64,000 nt of DNA from an uncultured Lachnospiraceae bacterium (GCA_949949005.1 CATLHM010000005.1:1-64000); one strand, 5' to 3'. Counted from the stretch's first letter, positions 16,806 to 25,467 are shown. Program-made: numbers and translations. Notes: a model not told the origin generated them from the letters alone.

Positions 16806-18398
16806 CTATTCCTTCGCTTCAATCGCCCGCAAATGATCCGGATTTTCTCCGCTGGTACTGCGTATGTCAATAATGGGGCCTCCCGTACCCTCAATGTACT
16901 CTCTGGTGATGATCACCCGTCCAATGTTATCGTCCTTGGGGATTTCATACATGATATCCAGCATAAATTCCTCGATGATGGCCCGCAGGGCTCTGGCGCC
17001 GGTATCCTTTTCCATGGCCTTCTCCGCTATAGCCTCCAAAGCGCCCTCGTCAAATTCCAGCTTCACCTCATCCAGCTCCAAAAGCTTCTGGTACTGCTTT
17101 AGGATGGCGTTCTTGGGCTCCTTCAAAATCTTCACCATCATGGCCTTGTCCAGCGCGGCCAGGGTGTAAATGATTGGAAGACGCCCGATAAACTCCGGTA
17201 TCATGCCAAACCTTCGCAGATCCTCCACCGTCACCTTGCTTAAGATGTCCTTTTCCTTGTCGAATTTATCCTTAAGCTCCGCGTTGAAACCAATAGAGGT
17301 CTGCTTTTTCAGCCGCTGTTTAATGATCTCCTCCAGATCCGGAAAAGCGCCGCCGCAGATAAAAAGGATATTCCTTGTATTGATGGTGGCAAGGGGAACC
17401 ATGGCATTCTTGCTGTTTGCCCCCACCGGCACCTCCACATCAGCCCCCTCTAAAAGCCGCAGCATCCCCTGCTGCACGCTCTCTCCGCTGACGTCCCGGC
17501 TGGTGGTATTTTTCTTTTTGGCGATCTTGTCAATCTCATCAATAAATACGATTCCCCGCTCCGCTTTCTCCGTATCGTTATCAGCCGCTGTCAGGAGCTT
17601 GGAGATCACGCTCTCGATATCGTCCCCGATATATCCGGCTTCTGTCAGGGAGGTGGCATCCGCAATGGCAAGGGGCACGTCCAAAAGCCTTGCAAGGGTC
17701 TTCACCAGATAAGTCTTTCCACAGCCGGTAGGGCCGATCATCAGCATGTTGGACTTTTCAATCTCAATATCATCCATAGTCCCGGTAGCTACCCGTTTAT
17801 AGTGGTTATACACCGCCACAGAGATCACTTTTTTCGCATGCTCCTGACCAATCACATAATCGTCCAGTTGGGCCTTGATCTTGTGAGGAGGAGGAATATT
17901 CCTGATATCCAGAACCGGCTCTTCCTCTTTTTTAGGCTTTTTCTTTTTCATGCGCTGCTTGTAGGGAATCCCCCCTTCCCCCTGCAGATCCGTGATATTC
18001 ACAAAGCGGATATTGGGGAATCCCTTGCCGCTTAAATTCTTGTTGATATCCTCCATCAGGGCCGGGTTGCTTAACATCCCCTGATAGTCAAACTGGCTCA
18101 CCGTGTCCATGGTCTTATGCATACAGTCGTTGCACACGGTGATATTGTTGGGAAGCTTGAACATCTTCCCCGCCTTGCTCTCCGGCCTGCGGCACATAAA
18201 GCACACGTCCTCGTACTCGCTCTCTTTTTTGTTATCCCCGCCTGGCTGTTTTGAGGCTTCTTCCTTTAAAGCTCCCTCTTTGGAAGCTCCTTCTTTAGAA
18301 CCTCCTTCCTTGGAGCCCCTATCCTGGGAGTTTTCTTCCATTAAAGTAAAACCCGTCTGTTCCTGATGGTTTTTATCCTTCTCATCAAAATCTGACAT
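16806..18398 (-). CDS. ClpX-like AAA+ unfoldase, divergent paralogue
   Basis: Protein of 530 residues, about 100 longer than typical ClpX. A Lys/Glu/Gly/Ser-rich repeat leader (about 27-53, repeats of GSKEG type) precedes a zinc-binding domain with Cys66, 69, 89 and 92. The AAA+ core follows: Walker A GPTGCGKT (222-229), pore loop GYIG (255-258), Walker B IVFIDEID (283-290) and GGAFPDLEEII. Standard ClpX has a GGRKH pore-2 loop before NILFICGGAF; here the same place reads VGANSKNAMVPLATINTR, so the RKH motif is missing. SIGF is present near 373 as a possible ClpP loop. No clpP neighbour lies in the window. Substrate range probably differs from housekeeping ClpX. Confidence 0.87.
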   Translation of the reverse strand: MSDFDEKDKNHQEQTGFTLMEENSQDRGSKEGGSKEGASKEGALKEEASKQPGGDNKKESEYEDVCFMCRRPESKAGKMFKLPNNITVCNDCMHKTMDTVSQFDYQGMLSNPALMEDINKNLSGKGFPNIRFVNITDLQGEGGIPYKQRMKKKKPKKEEEPVLDIRNIPPPHKIKAQLDDYVIGQEHAKKVISVAVYNHYKRVATGTMDDIEIEKSNMLMIGPTGCGKTYLVKTLARLLDVPLAIADATSLTEAGYIGDDIESVISKLLTAADNDTEKAERGIVFIDEIDKIAKKKNTTSRDVSGESVQQGMLRLLEGADVEVPVGANSKNAMVPLATINTRNILFICGGAFPDLEEIIKQRLKKQTSIGFNAELKDKFDKEKDILSKVTVEDLRRFGMIPEFIGRLPIIYTLAALDKAMMVKILKEPKNAILKQYQKLLELDEVKLEFDEGALEAIAEKAMEKDTGARALRAIIEEFMLDIMYEIPKDDNIGRVIITREYIEGTGGPIIDIRSTSGENPDHLRAIEAKE

Positions 18399-18484
18399 TT
18401 TATATTTCTGCTCCTTTCAAACTGCGGGAAATGCCCGCCCTGCACAGGCTTTGGCATTTTCCCACCATCCCGCTGTCCCTCTTT

Positions 18485-19861
18485 CTATACAATCCTTCTC
18501 ACCGAAAGGATTTCCTTATAAGTAGCGGTGGTAATCTTAATCCCCGACCGCTGGGTGCTGGCATGGACGATTTGTCCGTTGCCGATATAAATCCCCACAT
18601 GTCCCGCATAACAGATCACATCTCCGGGCTGGGCCTCAGAATAGGAAACCCCTGTCCCCGTACTTCTGATGGAATAGGAGGTTCTGGGAACACTGTAGCC
18701 AAAGTCCTGGAACACTCTCCACACAAAACCGGAGCAGTCCGCCCCCTGGGTGAGGCTGGTTCCTCCCGGCACATAGGGATTCCCGATAAACTGACAGGCA
18801 TAATTTGCGATCTGCTGCCCCTTCCCGCCGGAACCGGAATAGCTGGATGCAGAAGCATATCCTGATGAGGAGGAACCGCTCCCTGAATCTGACGAGCTCC
18901 CTGACCCGGAAGAGGAATCCGAACCATCCGAGCCGGAATCACCGGAGCCGTTTTCTGCAGCTTCTCTCTGCGCCGCCTCCATCTCCGCCTGCCTTTGCAG
19001 CGCCAGCTCCTGGGCCTTTCGCGCTTCTTCCTCCAGCCGCTTGGCCTCCTCAATCTGGGACTGCTTGTTGGCCGCTTCCGATTCTAGTTTCCGGATCTCT
19101 TCATTCTGCTTCTTGATATTGGCCTTGTAAACCGCCGCCTCCTGTCTCGCCTTGGAGAGCTGCACCTCATAATTGTCATATTGGGTCTGTTTTTCGCTTA
19201 AAATGATCTCCAGGCTTTCCTTTTCCTCTTCAAGCTCATGCTGCTGGGCCTCAAGCTCGGACTTTTCTTCCTCAAGCTTTGCCTTTAATTCCTCCACGGC
19301 GGCTCTGGCTTCCTGGTACTGTTGCAGCATATTCCGGTCGTACTCATAAAGCCTTTCCACGTATTCCACTTTGTTGATAATATCCCCAAAGCTCTTTCCG
19401 CTTAAAAGGATTTCCAGATAGGTGGAATCCCCCTTTTCATACATAAATTTGATCCGAAGCTTCATGGCCTCATACTGCTCCTGCTCCACGGCCATTGCCT
19501 CTTCACATTCCCGGGTCGTCTTTTCGATCTGCTGCTCTTTCTCGTCAATTTCCTCTTCTATCATCTCCACACTGGCGATGGTCTCCACCAGTGCGGCGTC
19601 AATCTCATCAATCTCCTCCGCCACCTCGTTTGCATCGGACGCAATCGCGTCCGCCCGCCCAGCGGCATTATTATAATTTTGCTGCTCCTTCTTTCGTCTT
19701 TCGTCGGCCTCTCTTTTTTTCCTCTCCAACTCCTGCTTTTCTTTTTCCAGATCGGAAACGGAAGAAGCCGCCGCAGGCACTGCTGCCCCAGCCATCACTG
19801 CCAACGACAAAAGGACTGCCAGGAACCTGATTCGTCTTTTGCTCTTATGCACCTGCCCCAC
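18485..19861 (-). CDS. Secreted NlpC/P60 peptidoglycan endopeptidase with coiled-coil domain
   Basis: Cell-wall hydrolase of 458 residues with CwlO/PcsB-like layout. A signal peptide (residues about 10-33, ending AAAS) is followed by a long coiled coil (35-290) containing the FMYEKGDSTYLEILLSGKSF motif of PcsB-type N-terminal domains. A Gly/Ser/Asp linker (about 295-345) then leads to an NlpC/P60 domain with catalytic Cys376 (GADCSGF), His421 (AGHVGIYIG) and a third polar residue at His433. The start is GTG with GGGGGAAGG upstream; a second GTG three codons later is possible. Such enzymes are usually autoinhibited by the coiled coil and activated by FtsEX; no FtsEX genes are in view. Confidence 0.92.
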   Translation of the reverse strand: MGQVHKSKRRIRFLAVLLSLAVMAGAAVPAAASSVSDLEKEKQELERKKREADERRKKEQQNYNNAAGRADAIASDANEVAEEIDEIDAALVETIASVEMIEEEIDEKEQQIEKTTRECEEAMAVEQEQYEAMKLRIKFMYEKGDSTYLEILLSGKSFGDIINKVEYVERLYEYDRNMLQQYQEARAAVEELKAKLEEEKSELEAQQHELEEEKESLEIILSEKQTQYDNYEVQLSKARQEAAVYKANIKKQNEEIRKLESEAANKQSQIEEAKRLEEEARKAQELALQRQAEMEAAQREAAENGSGDSGSDGSDSSSGSGSSSDSGSGSSSSGYASASSYSGSGGKGQQIANYACQFIGNPYVPGGTSLTQGADCSGFVWRVFQDFGYSVPRTSYSIRSTGTGVSYSEAQPGDVICYAGHVGIYIGNGQIVHASTQRSGIKITTATYKEILSVRRIV

Positions 19862-19918
19862 ACACCTTCCCCCAAATAATCCTGTCTTTTCTCTTGTTCA
19901 TGAGAATCCGCCTCTTTG

Positions 19919-20974
19919 TCACTCAGCCTGTGGACTTACCACCGTTGCCTTTTCGGCAAGGAATTCCCCCACCTTCATCAGCAGTAAAAACTCCTGATAG
20001 GCCTTCTCGTCCTCCACGCTTCGTCCGCCAAGGCTTTCCGTAAGCTCATCCTCAGTGACAACGATCTTTTCCTTGTCCGCAATGGCGGAAACCATGATAT
20101 AGCTCTTTGCCATCTCCTTGGCCTGCTGAATAAGGGTTTCCTCATAATCCTCTGCGGCTCCGCCATAGGCTCTTGCCACATAATCTCCAATCTCCAAATT
20201 GCTATAGTCGGCATAGGCGGTGGCATTGCTCACCAGCATAGCGTTTAAACGGTTCACGATCCCTGACGGCGGCTCCTCAAAAACACTTTTCTCTATCATA
20301 GCCATCAACGCCGCATCGATCTTTTCTTCCTCATAATCGGCCTGGGCCTGATCCAGAAGCCCCTCATAAAGGTAATTGCGGTAATCCTCCACCGTCTCGC
20401 AGCCCGCCAGGTTAAGCCCGGCCACATACTCGTCCGTGAGCTCGGTCTCTATGGGCTCCTTGATGGCATTCAGGGTGACGGTAAACACCACAGCCACACC
20501 GGAAAGATCCGGATTACCCTTATAAGGATCCGGGAAATTCAGATTCAGATCCCTGGTCTCCCCGATCTCCATCCCGATGATCCCGTCCTCAAATCCCGGG
20601 ATAAAGGAACCGGAGCCAATGGCAAGATCATACCCCTGGGCGGTGCCTCCGTCAAAGGCAACACCGTCCCTCTTTCCCTCATAATCAATATTCACCACGT
20701 CCCCTGACTGCACGCTCCGTCCCGTCACCTCTTCATAGGCGGGATTGCTCATCATAAGGTAGGTAATATACCAGTCCAGATATTCATCCGTAATCTCCGG
20801 CTGCTCCACTTCCACTTCCAGCTCGTCGTAATTGCCCAGAATCACGTAATCCTTTGCCTTAAAATCGGAAAGATATACCATCTCCTCCTCAGACTTCCCG
20901 CACGCCGTGAAAACCCCTGCTATCGCCAAGGCGGCAAACACCGCCGGAAATTTCTTTTTTATCGAAAAATTCAT
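19919..20974 (-). CDS. FKBP-type peptidyl-prolyl isomerase lipoprotein, trigger-factor-like
   Basis: Exported folding factor. The ATG at 20974 follows AAGGAGAG; the N-terminus (MNFSIKKKFPAVFAALAIAGVF) is a lipoprotein signal with a candidate lipidated Cys in FTACGKS (the -3 residue is Phe, which is unusual). The FKBP domain (about 95-180) shows GDVVNIDYEGKRDGVAFDGG, then GSGSFIPGFEDGIIGMEIGE and FPDPY. The C-terminal part is helical like trigger factor. It probably helps fold secreted proteins at the membrane. It lies head-to-head with the small membrane protein gene at 21179. Confidence 0.88.
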   Translation of the reverse strand: MNFSIKKKFPAVFAALAIAGVFTACGKSEEEMVYLSDFKAKDYVILGNYDELEVEVEQPEITDEYLDWYITYLMMSNPAYEEVTGRSVQSGDVVNIDYEGKRDGVAFDGGTAQGYDLAIGSGSFIPGFEDGIIGMEIGETRDLNLNFPDPYKGNPDLSGVAVVFTVTLNAIKEPIETELTDEYVAGLNLAGCETVEDYRNYLYEGLLDQAQADYEEEKIDAALMAMIEKSVFEEPPSGIVNRLNAMLVSNATAYADYSNLEIGDYVARAYGGAAEDYEETLIQQAKEMAKSYIMVSAIADKEKIVVTEDELTESLGGRSVEDEKAYQEFLLLMKVGEFLAEKATVVSPQAE

Positions 20975-21178
20975 ACTACTTTCTCTCCTTTTGCTGTCAA
21001 TCAAAAGACACCTCTCTTTTTATATCACAAAAACGCCTGAAACGAAAGTCTTTGTCCCTTTTTTTATAAATAATTCATGATTGAAAAGCCCTTGCCTATT
21101 TCTCCCGGAAATGCTAAAATATGTTTTATCGTTGCCGGATTCGTTACAAATTCCACACCGGTACCAAGGAGGGCTTCC

Positions 21179-21655
21179 ATGAAGACTGCATCTATCGTTT
21201 TACTGGTTATTCTTGCGATTTTGATCATTGCGCTTGTGGCACTGTATTTCCTGGGGAGAAAGGCGCAGAGGAAGCAGGCCCAGCAGCAGGAACAGATCAA
21301 TGCCATGAAGCAGACCGTTTCCATGCTGATCATAGATAAGAAACGAATGAAGATCAAGGATTCCGGTCTTCCCCAGATGGTCATCGACCAGACGCCCAAG
21401 CTGCTGCGTTCTTCCAAAATGCCTATTGTCAAGGCAAAAGTCGGCCCGCAGATCATGTCCCTGGTCTGTGAGGAGCGGATCTTTGATTCCGTCCCTGTAA
21501 AAAAAGAAGTAAAAGCGGTGGTAAGCGGTATCTATATCACAGATGTAAAGGGGCTTCACGGAAAATCCGTTCCCGTTCCTGCCAAGAAAAAGGGCTTCTT
21601 CAAGCGTGCCCTTGAGCGAGCGCAGGAGAAAGCCGGGGCAAAGCCAGTCAAATAG
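21179..21655 (+). CDS. Small membrane-anchored protein of unknown function
   Basis: Protein of 158 residues. The start at 21179 is chosen for the AAGGAGG site. One N-terminal transmembrane helix (ASIVLLVILAILIIALVALYFLG) is followed by a basic coiled stretch (RKAQRKQAQQQEQINAMKQ). The cytoplasmic domain has the pattern SMLIIDKKRMKIKDSGLPQM, VGPQIMSLVCEERIFDSVPVKKEVKAVVSGIYI and a lysine-rich tail. Similar proteins occur widely in Lachnospiraceae as far as I recall, without known function. It is one of the few plus-strand genes here and ends at a bidirectional terminator. Confidence 0.8.
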   Translation: MKTASIVLLVILAILIIALVALYFLGRKAQRKQAQQQEQINAMKQTVSMLIIDKKRMKIKDSGLPQMVIDQTPKLLRSSKMPIVKAKVGPQIMSLVCEERIFDSVPVKKEVKAVVSGIYITDVKGLHGKSVPVPAKKKGFFKRALERAQEKAGAKPVK

Positions 21656-21672
21656 AATGGCTGTACATCCAC

Positions 21673-21689
21673 TGCCGCGTTTTGCGGCA
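21673..21689. repeat. Short palindromic repeat module (TGCCGC-GTTTT-GCGGCA)
   Basis: Stem-loop TGCCGCGTTTTGCGGCA just after the stop codon at 21655. A close variant lies at 28337-28355 between the two-component genes. Probably one module of the dispersed repeat family noted at 28337, 32057, 38386 and 62374. Confidence 0.5.
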
Positions 21690-21722
21690 GGCAAATAAGG
21701 GAATGTGGTTTCCTAATATGAC

Positions 21723-21747
21723 AAAAAACGGGCTTAGCCCGTTTTTT
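21723..21747. terminator. Bidirectional terminator between convergent genes
   Basis: AAAAAACGGGC, TTA, GCCCGTTTTTTT: a stem with A and T tracts on both sides, ending both the plus-strand gene and the DUF1934 gene. Confidence 0.88.
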
Positions 21748-22190
21748 TATGCCAGCCGGATCCCCTCTTTTCTCGGACGGAGCTCCATCTCGATTTTACA
21801 GTCCGCCAGATACTGGTAATTGGCTTCCAGCGTATACTCCACCTGCACCCGGATTTGATTTTCCTTTTCCTCCACCGATATGGATTCCGTATCCACCCCG
21901 ATCAGGATGTTTCCGTAGGGAGTCAGATAACTGGTGATATTCTTTTTGTTTTCCTCAAAAATCATCCGCACATTGACCAGCCCTTTCTTAAAGACCTCCA
22001 CATAGGAATCCTGAAAGCGGATAATATTTCGGGTGGTATCCGTGTAGCCCTCTGTCATTTCATCGTAAACTATGTAGTGGCTGCCGTTTTTCTGATAGTA
22101 ATTTGCCGGTGTTATGGTCTCGATCTCCCCGGCGTCCTCGCTTTGCTCCATCTGAAGTCCCTTCAGGGACAAAAGCACCTCTTTTGTCAT
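21747..22190 (-). CDS. DUF1934 (YwiB-like) beta-barrel protein
   Basis: Soluble protein of 147 residues with the DUF1934 pattern: an opening strand (VLLSLKGLQM), D/E-rich turn, then GSHYIVYDEMTEG, DTTRNIIRFQDSYVEVFKKG, a central pattern of the type F-E-E-N-K-K-N-I-T-S-Y-L-T-P-Y-G and a C-terminal VEYTLEANYQYLADCKIEMEL. The fold is calycin-like by family knowledge; function unknown. The ATG at 22190 has AAGGG upstream, and a TTG four codons earlier is less likely. It follows murI with a 77-base gap. Confidence 0.85.
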   Translation of the reverse strand: MTKEVLLSLKGLQMEQSEDAGEIETITPANYYQKNGSHYIVYDEMTEGYTDTTRNIIRFQDSYVEVFKKGLVNVRMIFEENKKNITSYLTPYGNILIGVDTESISVEEKENQIRVQVEYTLEANYQYLADCKIEMELRPRKEGIRLA

Positions 22191-22267
22191 AAATCCCTTC
22201 AACCTCCCTGCCGCGGACAGATCCGGCGGCTGATTCCCATAGCAGCCCGGCCATGCCTGGCCTGTGG

Positions 22268-23092
22268 CTAATACTCTTCTATATTGACTGTCTTGGCGGA
22301 CAAAATTCCATACTTTATGATGGAATTTGCAAACCGCTTGAACTTCTCCGCAGCATCGCTGACAAAAAACCGATACCTGTCCTGGCCAAGACCGGGGTTT
22401 TCATTGTTCTCCAGCTCCTGCTCCTGGAGCAGTATTTTCAGCTCCCGTGCCGTCTCATAGGCCGGATTCACAAGCCTGACCTGCTCTCCCATGATTTTCC
22501 CTACCGTGGCGCGGATCAGGGGGTAATGGGTGCAGCCCAGGATCAGGGTATCGATGCCTGTATCGATCAGCTCTTCCAGATACCGCCTGGCAATCTCATC
22601 CGTCACCGGATCCTGCCAGAGTCCTTCCTCCACAAGAGGTACAAACAGGGGACATGCCTTCCCTGTCACCCGCACCCTGGGGCTGATTTCTTTTATGTAC
22701 CTGGAATAAATTCCGCTGCCGATGGTCCCTTCCGTGCCAATAACGCCGATATGCCCGTTCGCGGTAGCCTCCACCGCAGTCTTCGCCCCCGGCTTCACCA
22801 CCCCGATCATGGGGATGTCCGTTTCCTTTTCGATCTCGTCCAGCGCATAGGCGCTGACCGTATTGCAGGCCACAACAATGGCCTTCACCTGCTGTGTCTG
22901 CAAAAAACGCACAATCTGCCGGGAGTATTTGGTGATTGTCTCTTTTGACTTACTCCCGTAAGGCAGTCTGGCGGTGTCCCCAAAATATATGATCTTCTCA
23001 TTGGGCGTCTGGCGCATGATCTCCCTTGCCACCGTAAGCCCTCCTATGCCGGAATCAAAAACCCCCACCGGCGCAGTCCTGTCCTTCATCAT
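22268..23092 (-). CDS. murI: Glutamate racemase
   Basis: Cofactor-independent racemase making D-glutamate for peptidoglycan. Key parts: VFDSGIGGLTV with the conserved Asp, VVACNTVSA with the first catalytic Cys, and LGCTHYPL with the second Cys and His. Length is about 274 residues, normal for the family. The first of two adjacent ATGs (23092) is taken, with AGAGG about 10 bases upstream. The 5' end overlaps the 3' end of the small gene at 23055-23450 by about 38 bases, so the two are probably co-transcribed. Confidence 0.95.
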   Translation of the reverse strand: MMKDRTAPVGVFDSGIGGLTVAREIMRQTPNEKIIYFGDTARLPYGSKSKETITKYSRQIVRFLQTQQVKAIVVACNTVSAYALDEIEKETDIPMIGVVKPGAKTAVEATANGHIGVIGTEGTIGSGIYSRYIKEISPRVRVTGKACPLFVPLVEEGLWQDPVTDEIARRYLEELIDTGIDTLILGCTHYPLIRATVGKIMGEQVRLVNPAYETARELKILLQEQELENNENPGLGQDRYRFFVSDAAEKFKRFANSIIKYGILSAKTVNIEEY

Positions 23093-23450
23093 CCAATCTC
23101 TTTTCCTCTGCCGCATTTTCCTTTATTTGACATATATATTCCGCAAGCCGGCTTTTTATACGGATTTCTCCGCTTTGCCAGCCCTCTCCCCCAAAATTCC
23201 AGGGGTTCTCCCGCTGCGTAAAAACGGCCCTGGCATCTGAGCTCTGCGCCGTCTCCTGCCCAAAAGCCTCCTGCCCGCGGGTCTTATCCCGGCGCGCCTG
23301 CCCCCCGCCCGCTTCGTATGCTTCGTATGCCTCCTCCTGGCATGTTTCCTCTTCATAGGCTTCCACACCCGGGCAAAGATCAGGGTAGACAAACCCCCAC
23401 CACCCCAGGGTTCCCACAAATAAAAAAACTGCTTCGCATATTTTTCTCAT
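23055..23450 (-). CDS. Small membrane-associated hypothetical protein before murI
   Basis: Protein of 131 residues. The N-terminal hydrophobic segment (KICEAVFLFVGTLGWWGFVYPDLC) is followed by a Glu/Ala-rich stretch with YEAYEAG repeats and a basic C-terminus (GEIRIKSRLAEYICQIKENAAEE). The W-G-F-x-Y-P-(D/E)-L motif after the hydrophobic segment resembles a small conserved Lachnospiraceae protein found near cell-wall genes (recollection, not checked). Function unknown. Confidence 0.6.
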   Translation of the reverse strand: MRKICEAVFLFVGTLGWWGFVYPDLCPGVEAYEEETCQEEAYEAYEAGGGQARRDKTRGQEAFGQETAQSSDARAVFTQRENPWNFGGEGWQSGEIRIKSRLAEYICQIKENAAEEKRLDDEGQDCAGGGF

Positions 23451-23493
23451 ATACTCTCATCCTTTACTGATTTCTGATAAGAGTATTTCCGTT

Positions 23494-24192
23494 TCAGCGC
23501 CTTCTATTCAGCCTTTCTTCATTCTCCAGCCGGATCTGCCGAATGATCGATCTCTCCTGATTGTCAATATGAAGCCGTGCCGCCTCCGCTGCGCGTTTCT
23601 TGTCCCGGCTGACGATGGCCTCATAGATTTCCCTGTGCTCGGCGATGAGATTATCATGCCTGCTCTCTTCTTTTATATAGACGAAGCGGAAACGGTACAT
23701 CTGCTCCGAAAGATTATTGACCAGCTGCTGCAGGCGCTTGTTGCCGGTAGCCTCCACGATAATGTCGTGAAGCGCCACATCCGCGCTGGCAATCACGGAA
23801 GCGTCCCCCTCCCGGACCGCCCTCTCAAATACCGCGCAGGCCTCTAAGAGCCTGTTTGTATCCTCCTGGGTGATCCTGTCACAGGCAAGCTCCACGCTGA
23901 GCGCATCCAGCGCCCGCCTTACCTCCAGCACATCCTTGAGACTTTTTTCCGTAATCCCTGCCACCTCGGCTCCCCGCCTTGGTATCATAATGACAAGCCC
24001 TTCCAGCTCCAGCTTGCGGATGGCCTCCCGGATCGGCGTCCTGCTGACTCCCAGCCGGTTGGCCAAGTGTACCTCCATCAAACGCTCCCCCGGCTTTAGC
24101 TGCCCGGTGAGGATGGCCTTTCGCAATGTATTGAATACCACATCCCGAAGCGGTAAAAACTCATCCATCTCTACCTGTAACTGTCCATCCAT
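23494..24192 (-). CDS. GntR family transcription regulator, FadR/FCD subfamily
   Basis: DNA-binding regulator of 232 residues. The winged helix (about 12-75) reads LRDVVFNTLRKAILTGQLKPGERLMEVHLANRLGVSRTPIREAIRKLELEGLV. The C-terminal FCD domain (about 85-215) has metal-ligand-like Asp/His positions (ADVALHDIIVEATGN; AEHREIYEAI). It is preceded by AAGGAGGAG. It follows ispE by about 80 bases on the same strand, an arrangement common in Clostridia; the ligand is unknown. The palindrome at 25350-25369 ahead of ispE could be its operator. Confidence 0.92.
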   Translation of the reverse strand: MDGQLQVEMDEFLPLRDVVFNTLRKAILTGQLKPGERLMEVHLANRLGVSRTPIREAIRKLELEGLVIMIPRRGAEVAGITEKSLKDVLEVRRALDALSVELACDRITQEDTNRLLEACAVFERAVREGDASVIASADVALHDIIVEATGNKRLQQLVNNLSEQMYRFRFVYIKEESRHDNLIAEHREIYEAIVSRDKKRAAEAARLHIDNQERSIIRQIRLENEERLNRRR

Positions 24193-24274
24193 CTTACGTG
24201 GTCTCCTCCTTCCCCTATTTTAATTTCCATCCTATATTGTTATCGTTATTTAAGACATCTGCAATGGCATCCTG

Positions 24275-25228
24275 TCATGCTCCGGCTGCCTTCTCAGGAT
24301 TATAAAATCCTGTCACAAATACCTGTCCGGCCAGCCCCGCTCCTTCAATTTCCTTTGCAGCGCCTGCCGCCCTCTCTTTATCCGCAAACAAACCGAACAC
24401 CGTAGGCCCGCTGCCGCTCATCAGGGCGTTTTCGGCTCCCCGCTCCAGCATTTTCTTTTTGATCTGATCGATCACCGGATAGGCCCTGACGGTAACCGTC
24501 TCCAGCACATTCCCCATCCTGCCGGTGATCCCTGCAAGGCTTCCTCCGCGGATGGCCTGGGTCATCCCGTCAATATCCGGATGCTCTTTCAGTGTGTCTG
24601 CATGGAGATTTTCATACACAAATTTAGTGGAGACATCAATATCCGGCTTGGCTATCACCAGATGGCAGTCCGGCGGTGGGGGAAGCGCTGTAAGCCTCTC
24701 CCCGATCCCCTCTGCCAGCGCCGTTCCTCCCATAAGGCAGTAGGGAATATCGGCCCCAAGCCTGACACCGATCCGCTGCATATCCTGAAGGCTCATTCCA
24801 AGCCCGAAGAGCTCATTCAGCCCGTGAAACACCGCCGCCGCATCTGTGCTGCCCCCGGCCATCCCTGCCGCAATGGGGATCTGCTTCTTAAGCGCGATCT
24901 CCACGCCTGGTTTATGGCAGCCTGGGCTTTTTGCCTCTGCGGCCTGCCTGCCGGAAGCCTGTGCGCCGGATGCCTGTGCCTCCAGTCCGTATTCCTCAAA
25001 AATGGCCGCTGCCGCTTTATAAATCAGGTTGTCCTTCCCGACAGGCAGCTCCTCTTTGTCCGTTTTCAAAAAAATCCCCGGCTCCTCTGTCTTCTTGAAG
25101 GTCAGAAGATCCCAGATATTCACCGTCTGCATGACCATTTTCACTTCATGATACCCGTCCGGACGGCGCCTGAGCACGTCCAATCCCAGATTGATCTTAG
25201 CGTAAGCCTTTCTACTGATGCAGTCCAT
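24275..25228 (-). CDS. ispE: 4-(cytidine 5'-diphospho)-2-C-methyl-D-erythritol kinase
   Basis: GHMP kinase of the MEP isoprenoid pathway; phosphorylates CDP-methylerythritol. Conserved parts: KAYAKINLGLDV, RPDGYHEV, the ATP loop PIAAGMAGGSTDAAA and the C-terminal MSGSGPTVFGLF. The ATG at 25228 follows AAAGGAAAAAAG. Odd point: between the first domain and the ATP loop there is an Ala/Gly/Ser-rich insertion of about 25 residues (EAQASGAQASGRQAAEAKS) that ordinary IspE proteins lack. It probably sits in a surface loop. Confidence 0.93.
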   Translation of the reverse strand: MDCISRKAYAKINLGLDVLRRRPDGYHEVKMVMQTVNIWDLLTFKKTEEPGIFLKTDKEELPVGKDNLIYKAAAAIFEEYGLEAQASGAQASGRQAAEAKSPGCHKPGVEIALKKQIPIAAGMAGGSTDAAAVFHGLNELFGLGMSLQDMQRIGVRLGADIPYCLMGGTALAEGIGERLTALPPPPDCHLVIAKPDIDVSTKFVYENLHADTLKEHPDIDGMTQAIRGGSLAGITGRMGNVLETVTVRAYPVIDQIKKKMLERGAENALMSGSGPTVFGLFADKERAAGAAKEIEGAGLAGQVFVTGFYNPEKAAGA

Positions 25229-25330
25229 CTTTTTTCCTTTCTCTTCTGCGATGTGCCTCGAGGGAACCATTATAGGAAGTGGCCAGTTGATCTGTCAGCC
25301 CCTGTAACGTTTCCTGTCAGACAGTGTTCT

Positions 25331-25369
25331 GTATACATTATACATTAGATTGTATTTAATTATATACAA
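25331..25369. promoter_or_regulatory. Promoter/operator region ahead of ispE
   Basis: On the minus strand a perfect TATAAT lies at 25343..25338. TTGTATTTAATTATATACAA (25350-25369) is an imperfect palindrome with arms TTGTAT/ATACAA. It may bind the GntR regulator encoded downstream of ispE. A clear -35 box was not found. Confidence 0.45.
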
Positions 25370-25386
25370 AGAAAAGGAGTTCGTCA

Positions 25387-25467
25387 ATGTTTATGGCGTC
25401 CTCCAAACGCAAAAAACTCTTGCGCTTCCTCACAAAGTATGTTATGGTAAATATGTTATCAAAATAA
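25387..25467 (+). CDS. Possible 26-residue small protein
   Basis: A short frame with AAAAGGAG 7 bases before the ATG. It starts M-F-M-A-S-S-K-R-K-K-L-L-R-F-L and continues with a hydrophobic stretch ending V-N-M-L-S-K: a basic, amphipathic peptide. The frame is divergent from ispE and upstream of the Rpn-type gene. It could be a leader peptide or a small membrane-active peptide. The rest of 25468-25718 shows no gene. Confidence 0.4.
   Translation: MFMASSKRKKLLRFLTKYVMVNMLSK

Noticed and set aside
18240-18320. Short tandem DNA repeat with a regulatory role
   Set aside because: It encodes the K-E-G-type leader of the ClpX-like protein in frame and is best explained as a coding repeat.
18840-18970. 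Tandem repeat or CRISPR-like array
   Set aside because: It is a Ser/Gly/Asp-rich linker in the NlpC/P60 protein; there are no regular repeats with unique spacers.
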